From NCBI RefSeq assembly GCF_041154455.1, contig NZ_AP028664.1, positions 1,365,001 through 1,429,000 on the forward strand: a DNA stretch of 64,000 nucleotides. Direction: 5' to 3'. Origin of the DNA: Variovorax sp. V213. GTDB taxonomy: Bacteria; Pseudomonadota; Gammaproteobacteria; Burkholderiales; Burkholderiaceae_C. Within the stretch, counting starts at the first letter, position 1; each line of letters opens with the position of its first letter. Position numbers and translations under genes: made by a program. The notes under the pieces are model-generated. The model was not told where the DNA came from. It ran no database searches and saw nothing but the letters and a program-made list of their open reading frames with translations. Shown here in pieces: positions 35,152 through 45,183 of this stretch.

Positions 35152-36888
35152 TCAGTGATTGTCCCTTGGAACGAAGGCGCCGCGCCGGCCGCGCAGGAAG
35201 GCCAGGTCGGCGCCCTGGTCGGCCTGCAGCACGGTGTCGACATAGAGCTTCCAGTAGCCGGAATCGAGCGGCGCCTTGGGGGCGACCCATTTCTCCAGGC
35301 GGCGCGCGAGTTCTTCGTCGCTCACGTGCAGGTGCAGCCTGCGGTTGGGCACGTCGAGCTCGACGATGTCGCCGTCTTGCACCAGCGCCAGCGGCCCACC
35401 GGCGGCAGCCTCGGGCGCGGTGTGCAGCACCACGGTGCCGTAGGCGGTGCCGCTCATGCGCGCGTCGCTGATGCGGACCATGTCGGTGATGCCCTTGCGC
35501 AGCACCTTCGGCGGCAACGGCATGTTGCCCGACTCGGCCATGCCCGGGTAGCCGCGCGGGCCGCAGTTCTTCAGCACCATGACGCAGTGCTCGTCGATGT
35601 CGAGGTTCTCGTCGTCGATGCGCTTGTGCAGGTCGTCGGCGCTTTCGAACACCACCGCGCGGCCCTTGTGCACCAGCAGTTCCGGCGTCGCGGCACTGGG
35701 CTTGATGATGGCGCCGTTGGGCGCGAGGTTGCCGCGCAGCACGCAGATGCCGGCCTTCTCCTTGAAGGGCTCGGCCAGCGGGCGTATCACCTGCGGGTTG
35801 TAGTTTTCGGCGTCCTTCACGTTGTCCCACAGCGTCTGGCCGTTGGCCGTGATGACGTCCTTGTGCAGGTACTGCGCGATCTCCTTGATGACCACCGGCA
35901 GGCCGCCCGCGTAGCAGAAGTCTTCCATCAGGAAGCGGCCGGAGGGCTGCAGGTCGACCAGGCAGGGCAGGTCGGAGGCCAGCCGGTCGAAGTCGTCGAG
36001 TGTGAGGTCGACGCCGATGCGCCCCGCGATGGCCAGCAGGTGGATGACGAGGTTGGTGGAGCCGCCGATGGCCGCGTTCACCTTGATGGCGTTCTCGATC
36101 GCCTCGCGTGTGAGGATCTTCGACATATGGAGGTCCTCATGGACCATGTCGACGATGCGCCGGCCGGCCATGCGCGCCAGCACGTTGCGCCGCCCGTCCA
36201 CGGCCGGATACGCCGCATTGCCGGGCAGGCCGATGCCGAGCGATTCGACCATGCTGGCCATGGTGCTCGCGGTGCCCATCGTCATGCAGTGGCCATGGCT
36301 GCGGTGCATGCAGCTTTCGGCTTCGAAGAAGTCTTGCAGCTTGAGCGTGCCGGCACGCACCTGCTCGCTCATCTGCCACACGCCGGTGCCCGAGCCCAGT
36401 TCCTGGCCGCGCCATTTGCCAGAGAGCATCGGACCGCCCGACACGCCAATGGTCGGCAGATCGACGCTGGCCGCGCCCATCATGAGCGCGGGCGTGGTCT
36501 TGTCGCAGCCCATGAGCAGCACCACCCCGTCGAGCGGATTGCCGCGAATGCTTTCTTCCACGTCCATGCTCGCGAGGTTGCGATACAGCATGGCGGTGGG
36601 GCGCAGCAGCGTTTCGCCGAGCGACATCACCGGGAACTCGAGCGGAAAACCTCCGGCTTCGTAGACGCCGATCTTGACCTGCTCGGCCAGTGTGCGGAAG
36701 TGCGAGTTGCAGGGCGTGAGCTCGCTGAAGGTGTTGCAGATGCCGATGACGGGGCGCCCGTCGAACTGGTCGTGCGGCACGCCCTTGCCCTTCACCCAGC
36801 TTCGGTAGATGAAACCGTCTCGGTCATTGCGGCCGAACCATTGCTGGCTGCGCAGTTCACTGGCTTTTTTCTTGGGGGAAGTGCTCAT
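35152..36888 (-). CDS. IlvD/Edd-family aldonate dehydratase (L-arabinonate/D-galactonate type)
   Basis: A 578-residue iron-sulfur dehydratase. The [2Fe-2S] cysteines expected for the sugar-acid subgroup are C60 (SELTPCN), C128 (LLMGCDKTTPA) and C201 (HGHCMTMGTAST), with K130 next to the second. The C-terminal RISDARMSGTAYGTVVLH is universal to the family. Length and N-terminus (RSQQWFGRNDRDGFIYRSW) fit L-arabinonate dehydratase, a group reported to accept D-galactonate and D-fuconate too. With dgoK and dgoA downstream, D-galactonate is the likely substrate here. GGAG precedes the ATG. Confidence 0.88.
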   Translation of the reverse strand: MSTSPKKKASELRSQQWFGRNDRDGFIYRSWVKGKGVPHDQFDGRPVIGICNTFSELTPCNSHFRTLAEQVKIGVYEAGGFPLEFPVMSLGETLLRPTAMLYRNLASMDVEESIRGNPLDGVVLLMGCDKTTPALMMGAASVDLPTIGVSGGPMLSGKWRGQELGSGTGVWQMSEQVRAGTLKLQDFFEAESCMHRSHGHCMTMGTASTMASMVESLGIGLPGNAAYPAVDGRRNVLARMAGRRIVDMVHEDLHMSKILTREAIENAIKVNAAIGGSTNLVIHLLAIAGRIGVDLTLDDFDRLASDLPCLVDLQPSGRFLMEDFCYAGGLPVVIKEIAQYLHKDVITANGQTLWDNVKDAENYNPQVIRPLAEPFKEKAGICVLRGNLAPNGAIIKPSAATPELLVHKGRAVVFESADDLHKRIDDENLDIDEHCVMVLKNCGPRGYPGMAESGNMPLPPKVLRKGITDMVRISDARMSGTAYGTVVLHTAPEAAAGGPLALVQDGDIVELDVPNRRLHLHVSDEELARRLEKWVAPKAPLDSGYWKLYVDTVLQADQGADLAFLRGRRGAFVPRDNH

Positions 36889-36920
36889 CGGTTGTCTCCG
36901 TTTACGACCGCTTACAGCCC

Positions 36921-36936
36921 CAAACCTCAGGGTTTG
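36921..36936. promoter_or_regulatory. Perfect inverted repeat in the dehydratase-gntR divergent region
   Basis: CAAACC-TCAG-GGTTTG, 33 bases upstream of the dehydratase ATG. It could be a leader hairpin or a second regulator site. Confidence 0.4.
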
Positions 36937-36960
36937 TCCTGCCGATCGGCCATTTCAATC

Positions 36961-36970
36961 ATCATATGAT
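36961..36970. promoter_or_regulatory. Candidate GntR operator of the sugar-acid locus
   Basis: ATCATATGAT is a perfect 10-base palindrome in an AT-rich pocket between the divergent dehydratase operon and gntR. Position and symmetry suit a FadR-type GntR repressor controlling both directions. Confidence 0.6.
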
Positions 36971-37038
36971 AAGTGCGAAGAACCTGCCGGACCCTTAGTG
37001 TTTTCGAGCGTCGGCATATCAAATTTCACATCACGCAC

Positions 37039-37782
37039 ATGATCAAGAACATCCACGGTCGCACGCTCGAGCTGCTCGGCGAAGCTGTCGTGGCCGGCCG
37101 TTATGCGATCGGTGCGTCGATCCCGGCCGAACCCATTCTGGGCGAAGAGCTCGGCGTGAGCCGCACGGTGGTGCGAGAGGCCATCAAGTCGCTCGCGGCC
37201 AAGGGCCTGATCGTGACCGGGCCGAAGGTGGGCACGCGGGTGCTGCCGCAGGACAAGTGGAACTGGTTTGACCCGGATGTCATCACCTGGCAGTCGCGCG
37301 CCGGGCTCACGCCCGAGTTCCTGCGCGATCTGCAGGACTTGCGGCGCGTGGTCGAGCCGGCGGCCGTGCGCCTCGCGGCCGAACGCGCCAGCCCGGAGGA
37401 CATCGAAGAGATAGAGCGCGCCTACGCCGGCATGAAAGAGGCCGTGGAGAACGGCGGCGACTACGTCACCTTCGACCTGCGCTTTCACAACGGCCTGCTG
37501 AACGCGGCGCGCAACCGCATGCTGGCGCAGATGAGCAAGGCGCTCAACGCGCTGCTGCGCACCAGTTTCGAGATCTCGACCGCCAAGCCCGACGGTCCCG
37601 CGCTTTCGCTGCCGCTGCACCGCGCGGTGCTCGACGCGGTGATTGCGCGCGATCCGGCCAAGGCCGAGCGTGCGGTCATCCGCCTCATCGACGGCGCGCG
37701 GCAGGACATCGACGACGTGCTCGGTTCGCGCCGGCGGCTGCCGCGGCTCAGCCGGCCACCGCCTCGGCTCAAGGCGAGCTAG
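37039..37782 (+). CDS. GntR family regulator, FadR/FCD type
   Basis: A 247-residue regulator. The winged helix has GEELGVSRTVVREAIKSLAAKGL. The FCD domain starts at LRDLQDLRRVVEPAAVRLAAERA and carries the metal-binding DLRFHNGLLNAARN and LHRAVLDAVIARD histidines. These traits, and the neighbours, match galactonate-type regulators (DgoR). ATG at 37039 (MIKNIHGRTLELL) chosen over an upstream in-frame ATG that would include the operator region. Likely effector: the aldonate or its keto-deoxy product. Confidence 0.92.
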   Translation: MIKNIHGRTLELLGEAVVAGRYAIGASIPAEPILGEELGVSRTVVREAIKSLAAKGLIVTGPKVGTRVLPQDKWNWFDPDVITWQSRAGLTPEFLRDLQDLRRVVEPAAVRLAAERASPEDIEEIERAYAGMKEAVENGGDYVTFDLRFHNGLLNAARNRMLAQMSKALNALLRTSFEISTAKPDGPALSLPLHRAVLDAVIARDPAKAERAVIRLIDGARQDIDDVLGSRRRLPRLSRPPPRLKAS

Positions 37783-37858
37783 CCGCTCGGTGCAGGTTGC
37801 AACGGATTTTTCACCACGCTCGTGTTTCGAGCATTTCCACCGAAGAAGAGGAGACACC

Positions 37859-39244
37859 ATGAAAGTCGTGAAATCGCTGATAGCGCCGACGTTATTCGCA
37901 CTGGGATTGTTGGCGGCGGCAGGCCCCGCTGCCGCGCAGGAAAAGCTCACCGTCTGGTGGGTCAAGGGCTTCTACAAGGCCGAGGACGATGCGCTGTTCG
38001 CCGCGATCAAGAAGTTCGAGGACAAGAACAAGAACGTGAAGATCGAACTGTCGCAGTACCCGATCCAGGACATGATCCCCAAGACCGTGTCCGCGCTCGA
38101 CTCGGGCAGCCCGCCCGACGTGGCGTACGCCGACGTGTACGACTTCCAGGTCACGGGCAAGTGGGCCTATGACGGCAAGCTCGAAGACCTCAGCAGCGTG
38201 CTCGCGCCCATGAAGGACCGCTTCGCGCCCAACACGCTGGAGACCACGTACCTCTACAACGAGCAGAGCAAGGCCAAGGCCTACTACGCCTTCCCGATCA
38301 AGCAGCAGACGATGCACGTCGAGTACTGGCTCGACATGCTCACCGAGGCCGGGCTCAAGGAAACCGACATTCCCACCACTTGGAAGGACTACTGGACCTT
38401 CTGGTGCGAGAAGGCGCAAACCGCCAGCCGCCAGAAGAGCGGCAAGCGCACCTTCGGCATCGGCATGCCCATGGGCGTGGACTCGAGTGACTCGTTCTAT
38501 TCGTTCCTGACCTTCATGGACGCGCACAACGTCAAGCTGGTGGACGACAACGGCAAGTTGCTGGTCGACGACCCGAAGGTTCGCACCGGCCTGATCGGCG
38601 CGCTGACCGACTACACCACGCCCTACACCAAGGGCTGCACGCCGCCCTCGTCGACGAGCTGGAAGGACCCGGACAACAACGTCGCGTTCCACAACAAGAC
38701 GACACTGATGACGCACAACGCGACCATCTCCATCGCCGCCAAGTGGCTCGACGATTCGAACAACGCGTCGCTCACGCCGGAGCAGCGCGAGGAAGCGCGC
38801 AAGAACTACACCGAGCGCATCCGCACGGCAGGTTTCCCGAGCAAGCCTGACGGCAGCAAGATGGTCTACCGCACCGCGGTGAAGACCGGCGTGGTGTTCA
38901 AGGACGCCAAGAACAAGGCCCGTGCCAAGGAGTTCGTCGCCTTCCTGCTGCAGGAAGAAAACCTCACGCCGTACGTCGAGGGTTCGCTGGGCCGCTGGTT
39001 CCCGGTGACCAAGGCCGCGCAGCAGCGCGACTTCTGGAAGGCTGATCCGCACCGCCTCTCGGTCTTCAACCAATACGCCGCCGGCACCGTGACCTTCGAG
39101 TTCACCAAGAACTACAAGTTCACCGTGCTCAACAACGAGAACGTCTGGGCCAAGGCCATGAGCCGCGTCGTCACCGACAAGGTGCCGGTGGACAAGGCGG
39201 TGGACGAGATGATCGCGCGCATCAAGACGGTCGCGGCGCAGTAA
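37859..39244 (+). CDS. CUT1-type sugar ABC transporter periplasmic receptor
   Basis: A 461-residue binding protein of the MalE/UgpB class. The signal peptide ends at AGPAAA about residue 26. KLTVWWVKGFYKAEDDALF and SGSPPDVAYADVYDFQ are the usual sugar-receptor opening. The ribosome site AGAGGAGA lies just before the ATG. It is followed by two permeases and an ATPase, and preceded by the GntR gene. The ligand is probably the aldonate or the sugar that yields it. Confidence 0.92.
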   Translation: MKVVKSLIAPTLFALGLLAAAGPAAAQEKLTVWWVKGFYKAEDDALFAAIKKFEDKNKNVKIELSQYPIQDMIPKTVSALDSGSPPDVAYADVYDFQVTGKWAYDGKLEDLSSVLAPMKDRFAPNTLETTYLYNEQSKAKAYYAFPIKQQTMHVEYWLDMLTEAGLKETDIPTTWKDYWTFWCEKAQTASRQKSGKRTFGIGMPMGVDSSDSFYSFLTFMDAHNVKLVDDNGKLLVDDPKVRTGLIGALTDYTTPYTKGCTPPSSTSWKDPDNNVAFHNKTTLMTHNATISIAAKWLDDSNNASLTPEQREEARKNYTERIRTAGFPSKPDGSKMVYRTAVKTGVVFKDAKNKARAKEFVAFLLQEENLTPYVEGSLGRWFPVTKAAQQRDFWKADPHRLSVFNQYAAGTVTFEFTKNYKFTVLNNENVWAKAMSRVVTDKVPVDKAVDEMIARIKTVAAQ

Positions 39245-39280
39245 GCCGTATTCGGAACCACTTTCACCGGGCTGACTCGC

Positions 39281-40156
39281 ATGAGCTCCACTGCCACCGC
39301 CGCGCCATCCCTGGCGCCTGTCGTCAATCTCGGGGCGCGGCACGCGCGCTGGCAGTTCTGGGGCGCGGTCATGGTCGTGCCCTACCTGCTGGTGTTCGTG
39401 GTATTCGTGCTCTATCCGGTGGGGTACGGGCTGTGGCTCGCGCGCCATCCGCAAAGCTACGTCAAGCTGGTCGAAGATCCGATCTTCTTCCGCTCGGTGA
39501 TCAACACGGCCATCTTCCTGGTCGTGGCGATCAACATCAAGATGCTCGTGGCCCTCGTGCTCTCGGGCTTCTTCGTGACATCGCGATGGTGGATCAAGAT
39601 CGTCTCGGCGATCTTCATCCTGCCATGGGCGATGCCGTCGATTCCCACCATCCTGTCGATCCGCTTCATGCTCAACCCCGAGTGGGGCGTGATCAACAGC
39701 ACCATCTTCCGCCTGACCGGCGCGGACGGTCCCAATTGGCTCAACGATCCCACTCTTGCGCTGGCCTTCGCGATGGTGGTGCATGTATGGAAGTCGCTGC
39801 CGTTCTGGACGCTGATCCTGGTGGCGGGCCGGCTGGCCATTCCCACCGAACAGTATGAAGCCGCTTCGGTCGACGGCGCCTCCTCGTGGCAGAAGTTCCG
39901 CTTCGTGAGCTGGCCTGCGCTGAAGACGCTCTACGTCACCTCCCTCATTCTTTCGATGATCTGGACGCTGGGCGACTTCAACAGCGTCTACCTGCTGACC
40001 GGCGGCGGACCTGCCGACTTGACGCACGTGCTCGCAACCTTGGGCATCCGCTATCTGCGGCTCGACCAGGTCGATCTGTCGATGGCTTCCATCGTGGTGG
40101 CATTGCCTCTCGTGCTGCCCCTTGTGTACTTCATGATGAAGAGGCTCTCGAAATGA
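39281..40156 (+). CDS. CUT1 ABC transporter permease 1
   Basis: A 291-residue permease (MalF/UgpA position) with six helices after a short N-terminus. The EAA loop is YEAASVDGASSWQKFRFVSWP. The segment FILPWAMPSIPTILSIRFML is typical. It sits 36 bases after the receptor gene. A copy of the dispersed repeat follows before the second permease. Confidence 0.92.
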   Translation: MSSTATAAPSLAPVVNLGARHARWQFWGAVMVVPYLLVFVVFVLYPVGYGLWLARHPQSYVKLVEDPIFFRSVINTAIFLVVAINIKMLVALVLSGFFVTSRWWIKIVSAIFILPWAMPSIPTILSIRFMLNPEWGVINSTIFRLTGADGPNWLNDPTLALAFAMVVHVWKSLPFWTLILVAGRLAIPTEQYEAASVDGASSWQKFRFVSWPALKTLYVTSLILSMIWTLGDFNSVYLLTGGGPADLTHVLATLGIRYLRLDQVDLSMASIVVALPLVLPLVYFMMKRLSK

Positions 40157-40170
40157 GCCCCCACGCTCAC

Positions 40171-40225
40171 CACTTCGTGTGTTCGCTGCCCCCCGCGGGG
40201 GCGCTCGCCCCCCTAGAGGCGGCTC
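40171..40225 (+). repeat. Dispersed intergenic repeat, copy C (half-length, between two permease genes)
   Basis: It begins CACTTCGTGTGTTCGCTG and continues with the C/G-run hairpin CCCCCCGCGGGGGC, like copies A and B, but the AACACC/GGTTCC half is replaced by GCTCGCCCCCCTAGAGGC. It fills most of the 82-base gap. Confidence 0.75.
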
Positions 40226-40238
40226 GTCGGAGGACGAT

Positions 40239-41090
40239 ATGAAACGCTGGACCCCCAAGGCCATAGCGACCGAGGCCAAGCTGTTGCTCATCGGCATTCC
40301 GGTGCTGCTGTGGACGCTGATCCCGGTCTACCACATGGTGCTCTTCGCCATCTCGTCGAAGGACTCCGCGACCTCGGGCCACCTGTGGCCCAAGAATGCG
40401 ACGCTGGACAACTTCCGCATCGTGTTCCAGCAGAAGCATTTCTACCTTGACCACTTCTGGCTGCAGCTCTGGAATTCGCTGCTGATCGCGCTGTCGGTCG
40501 GCGCGCTCACGCTGTTCGTCGCGACCACGGCCGCGTTCGCGATCAGCCGGCTGCGCGTCCGGGGCGGGCGCACGGTGATGAATCTGGCGCTCTTCACCTA
40601 CTTCATTCCCGCGGCCTTCCTCGCGGTGCCGATGTACAAGACCATGGGCAACTATGGCCTGCTCAACAGCCAGTGGGCACTGATCCTCGCGATGGTGACC
40701 ATCGCCTCGCCGTACTGCATCTGGGTGCTGAAGCAGGCGTCGGACAAGCTGCCCTACGAGCTCGACGAGGCCGCGCGCATGGACGGCGCCTCGCCGCTGC
40801 AGCTGTTCCGCCTGGTGTACCTGCCGCTGATGGTGCCGTCGCTGGTGGCGGTGGGCACCTATTCGCTGCTGCTGGCGTGGAACGAATACCTCTACGCCTT
40901 CCTGCTGCTGTCCAACGACAGGAGCGTGACGCTGGCGGTGGCGCTCGGCAACTTCCTCTCGGCCGACGATTCGCCGTGGGAGCTGCTGATGGCCACCGGC
41001 CTCATCTACGCATTGCCGCCTGCGGCGATCTATTACGCCTTCAAGCGCTACATGGTGGGCGGGCTCACCGCTGGTGCCGTCAAGAGTTGA
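40239..41090 (+). CDS. CUT1 ABC transporter permease 2
   Basis: A 283-residue permease (MalG/UgpE position) with six helices. The EAA loop is YELDEAARMDGASPLQLFRLVYLP, and NEYLYAFLLLSNDRSVTLAVAL is typical of MalG. The start at 40239 follows CGGAGGA. An upstream in-frame start at 40179 would lie within the repeat and is rejected. Confidence 0.92.
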   Translation: MKRWTPKAIATEAKLLLIGIPVLLWTLIPVYHMVLFAISSKDSATSGHLWPKNATLDNFRIVFQQKHFYLDHFWLQLWNSLLIALSVGALTLFVATTAAFAISRLRVRGGRTVMNLALFTYFIPAAFLAVPMYKTMGNYGLLNSQWALILAMVTIASPYCIWVLKQASDKLPYELDEAARMDGASPLQLFRLVYLPLMVPSLVAVGTYSLLLAWNEYLYAFLLLSNDRSVTLAVALGNFLSADDSPWELLMATGLIYALPPAAIYYAFKRYMVGGLTAGAVKS

Positions 41091-41109
41091 GCGAACCCTG
41101 GGAATAAAA

Positions 41110-42177
<1,068 letters not shown>

Positions 42178-42193
42178 GCTTTCGGCTTTCGGC

Positions 42194-43207
42194 TCAGTCC
42201 GTGCGCAGCCGGAGCAGGGCGCGCACAAAGCCGTGGTCCGAGCGCGAGCGGTCGCGCCCTTCGTGCAGGTGGTCGTTGAAATAGTCGACCCTGCGCACGT
42301 CGCCCAGGCTGTTGCGGCTCGTGGTCACGAACTCTTCGCTCACGAAGATCTGGTCGAGCACGGCCGGAAAGCCCTGGTGGATGTGCGAGTAGGCCACGTC
42401 TTTCTTGAGCGCCGATTCGCCCTGCATCTCGTAGGCGTTGAAAAGCGCCACGTCGCGCGCGGCCTTGTCGTAGGCCACTTCGGAGGTGGCGGCCACCAGT
42501 TGCGTGGTGACGCTGTGCGGGTCGTCGTTGAAGTCGCCCATCACCACCAGCGGCGTGTTCGTGCCCTGCAGCAGATCGAGCACGATGCAGCGCAGGGCAG
42601 CTGCCTCGGCGCCGCGCATGACGAGCGAGCGCAGCGACGCCATCACGCCGACTTTCCGGTCCTCGCGGTCTTCCAAGGCATTGCCTTGCGCATCCTGCAG
42701 GAACTTGGGCCGCTTCGACTTGAGGTGCACCGTGAGCACGTGCACTTGCTGCCCGTGCTTCATGCGCAGCGTGACCAGAAGCGGCGGGCGCTCGAAGCGC
42801 GAATGCGGGCCGAGGCCCGGCACCTCGACCCCGAAGCCAGGCGGAAAGTCGACAAACGATTGCACGCGGTCCACCTGCAGCCGCGTGGCAATGCCGACCC
42901 GCGGCGTGCCCTCTGCGCCGTTGTGCGGCGGCGTGTTCTCGGCACCGGGCACCGCGACGAAGTCGTAGCGCAAGCCGCTGCGCGCAATGGCGGCTTTCAG
43001 CGCGCTTTCGTCCCAGACTTCCTGCACCGCGAGCACGTCGGCATTGAGTGCACGAAAGCGCTCGCCGGTCCAGTCGATCTTGCGCTCGTATTCGCGTTCG
43101 TCGTACGGGTCCTGGTTCTCGTAGTACACGCGGTGCGGGTTCGCGAGATTCAGCAGGTTGCAGGTGGCGACGAAGAGCGTGGCGTAGTTGGGCGGGATGT
43201 ATTGCAT
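42194..43207 (-). CDS. Endonuclease/exonuclease/phosphatase family protein
   Basis: A 337-residue EEP-fold protein. The catalytic motifs are in order: TCNLLNLANP, VLAVQEVWDE (metal Glu), VHLKSKRPKF, VVMGDFNDDP (DxN) and RSDHGFVRALL (terminal Asp-His). This superfamily includes exonuclease III, DNase I-like and phospholipase-like enzymes; no signal peptide is present. The ATG at 43207 (MQYIPPNYATLFVATCN) is preferred to a longer frame. Substrate unknown. Confidence 0.87.
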   Translation of the reverse strand: MQYIPPNYATLFVATCNLLNLANPHRVYYENQDPYDEREYERKIDWTGERFRALNADVLAVQEVWDESALKAAIARSGLRYDFVAVPGAENTPPHNGAEGTPRVGIATRLQVDRVQSFVDFPPGFGVEVPGLGPHSRFERPPLLVTLRMKHGQQVHVLTVHLKSKRPKFLQDAQGNALEDREDRKVGVMASLRSLVMRGAEAAALRCIVLDLLQGTNTPLVVMGDFNDDPHSVTTQLVAATSEVAYDKAARDVALFNAYEMQGESALKKDVAYSHIHQGFPAVLDQIFVSEEFVTTSRNSLGDVRRVDYFNDHLHEGRDRSRSDHGFVRALLRLRTD

Positions 43208-43310
43208 GACTCGCGATTGTGTCCGGGCGGCGTGCAGCACGGAATGATGCCTTGGCACGCATCGACGAAAAGGCTTCGATGCCGTTGTGTTGCACGGTGG
43301 GACGACCCGG

Positions 43311-43340
43311 AAAAAAACAAAAGGGCACCGAAGTGCCCTT
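43311..43340 (-). terminator. Intrinsic terminator of rhlE
   Basis: On the minus strand AAGGGCAC-TTCG-GTGCCCTT is followed by TTGTTTTTTT. An 8-bp stem, a UUCG tetraloop and a T-run make this a textbook terminator 38 bases after the rhlE stop. Confidence 0.93.
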
Positions 43341-43349
43341 GTTCATTTG

Positions 43350-43368
43350 CGGGTAGGTGCTCTACCCG
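43350..43368 (-). other. Extra 7-bp hairpin just before the rhlE terminator
   Basis: CGGGTAG and CTACCCG enclose a 5-base loop, between the rhlE stop and its terminator. Possibly a 3'-end stabiliser. Confidence 0.55.
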
Positions 43369-43377
43369 TGGTGTCGC

Positions 43378-45183
43378 TCAGCGACCGAACGAGCGGCCAC
43401 CGCCGCCACCGCCGGAACGGTTGCCGCCGCCGCCGTAGCCACCACCGCCACCCGAACGGCCACCGCCGCCCGAACGGTTGCCGCCGTAGCCGCCACCACC
43501 ACCGCCGCCGGGACGTCCGCGTCCGCGGCCGCCACCCATGTGGTCGACGCTCGTGCGCAACGGATCCGGCTGGCCGTCGCCGCCTGCGACCGCTTCGGCG
43601 CGCAGGTGTGCCACCTGGTTGGCTTGCGTCGGGCTGTGGCTGTTGCCGTGATGGCGCGGCTGGCGCTCATCGTGCGGCAGGTGATTTTGCTGATGATGCT
43701 GGGGCGCATGGTGCGGCGTGCGTGCCGGGCCTTGCGGTCCGCGGCCTTGGGCCGGGCGGGCGCCCTGGCCACGCGGGCCCTGGCCCTGGCCGCCGCCATT
43801 GGCATTGCGGCCTTGACCGCCACCGCCCTGGCCGCCACCACGGCGTTGACCGCCGCCGTTGCCGCCGCCGCCGCCAGCGCGTTCACCGCCCTGGCCGGCC
43901 TTGTTCTCGCGAATGCGTTGCAGCATCTCGGTGCGGGCAGCCTTGGCGGCCGCCTGCATCACGTCGCGGCTCGGCGGACGGCCGGCGCCGCCCCAGATCG
44001 TCTGGCGACCCATGGCGATCGGTTCGGCGCGTTCGCCGTCTTCAGGGCCGAAGCCCTCGACGAACTGCACCGGAATCGTCTGCTTCGTGAAGCGTTCGAT
44101 TTCCTGCATGAAGCCTTCTTCGTCCAGGCAGACGAAGCTCACGGCTTCGCCGCTCGAGCCGGCGCGGCCGGTGCGGCCGATGCGGTGCACGTAGTCTTCG
44201 CTGACGTTCGGGATTTCGTAGTTCACGACGTGCGGCAGCTCGTCGATGTCGATGCCGCGGGCCGCGATGTCGGTGGCCACCAGCGCGCGGATGTCGCCGC
44301 TCTTGAAGCCGGCCAGCGCCTGCGTACGCGCGCTCTGGCTCTTGTTGCCGTGCAGCGCCATCGCCTGGATGCCGTTCTTGGTCAGGAATTCGGCCACGCT
44401 GTTGGCGCCGAACTTGGTGCGCGTGAACACGAGCACCTGGCTCCACTTGTTCTCGTTGATGATGTGCGCGAGCAGTGCCTTCTTCTTGCCGCGGCCCACG
44501 GGGTGGATCACCTGGGTGATGCGCTGCACCGTGGTGTTGCGCGGCGTGACCTGGATGCTCTGCGGGTTCTTGAGCAGCGTGGCCGCGAGGTCGCGGATTT
44601 CGTCGCTGAAGGTGGCCGAGAACAGCAGGCTCTGCTTTTCCCTGGGCACCAGGGCGAGGATCTTCTTCACGTCGTGGATGAAGCCCATGTCGAGCATGCG
44701 GTCGGCTTCGTCCAGGATCAGCATCTGGACCTGGCTCAGGTCGAGCATGCCTTGCTGCTGCAGGTCGAGCAGGCGGCCGGGGGTGGCCACGAGAATGTCG
44801 ACGCCCTTCTTGAGCTTGCTGATCTGCGGATTCATGCCCACGCCGCCGAAGATCACGGTGGAGTCGAGCTCCAGGTACTTGCCGTAGGTGCGGACCGACT
44901 CTTCGACCTGGGCCGCGAGTTCGCGCGTGGGCGTGAGCACCAGGGCACGGATGCCGATGCCGCCGAACTTGTTGGTGGCGCTCGCGCCCGTGCTGAGCTT
45001 GTGCAGCATCGGCAGCGTGAAGGCGGCCGTCTTGCCGGTGCCGGTCTGGGCACCGCCGAGCAGGTCGTGGCCTTCGAGAACCGCGGGAATGGCTTGCGCC
45101 TGGATGGGGGTGGGGGTGTCGTAACCGTGCTCGTGCACAGCCTTCAAGATGGCGGGAGCCAGCTTCAGTTCGTCAAAATTCAT
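43378..45183 (-). CDS. rhlE: DEAD-box ATP-dependent RNA helicase, RhlE type
   Basis: A 601-residue DEAD-box helicase. All motifs are present: Q motif TPTPIQAQAIP, I AQTGTGKTAA, Ia PTRELAAQV, II DEAD, III SAT, V ARGIDI, VI HRIGRTGRAG. After residue about 400 comes a very long low-complexity tail rich in Gly, Arg, Gln, His and Asn, ending in RGG/GGNRSGGG repeats. This is typical of RhlE RNA-binding tails but unusually long. It unwinds structured RNA in ribosome assembly and cold adaptation by family. The start MNFDELKLAPAI matches RhlE; it is divergent from ettA. Confidence 0.93.
   Translation of the reverse strand: MNFDELKLAPAILKAVHEHGYDTPTPIQAQAIPAVLEGHDLLGGAQTGTGKTAAFTLPMLHKLSTGASATNKFGGIGIRALVLTPTRELAAQVEESVRTYGKYLELDSTVIFGGVGMNPQISKLKKGVDILVATPGRLLDLQQQGMLDLSQVQMLILDEADRMLDMGFIHDVKKILALVPREKQSLLFSATFSDEIRDLAATLLKNPQSIQVTPRNTTVQRITQVIHPVGRGKKKALLAHIINENKWSQVLVFTRTKFGANSVAEFLTKNGIQAMALHGNKSQSARTQALAGFKSGDIRALVATDIAARGIDIDELPHVVNYEIPNVSEDYVHRIGRTGRAGSSGEAVSFVCLDEEGFMQEIERFTKQTIPVQFVEGFGPEDGERAEPIAMGRQTIWGGAGRPPSRDVMQAAAKAARTEMLQRIRENKAGQGGERAGGGGGNGGGQRRGGGQGGGGQGRNANGGGQGQGPRGQGARPAQGRGPQGPARTPHHAPQHHQQNHLPHDERQPRHHGNSHSPTQANQVAHLRAEAVAGGDGQPDPLRTSVDHMGGGRGRGRPGGGGGGGYGGNRSGGGGRSGGGGGYGGGGNRSGGGGGGRSFGR

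Noticed and set aside
37818..37832. GCTCG-TGTTT-CGAGC hairpin between gntR and the receptor gene
   Set aside because: A 5-bp stem with no T-run is weak and too common in GC-rich DNA to call a terminator.
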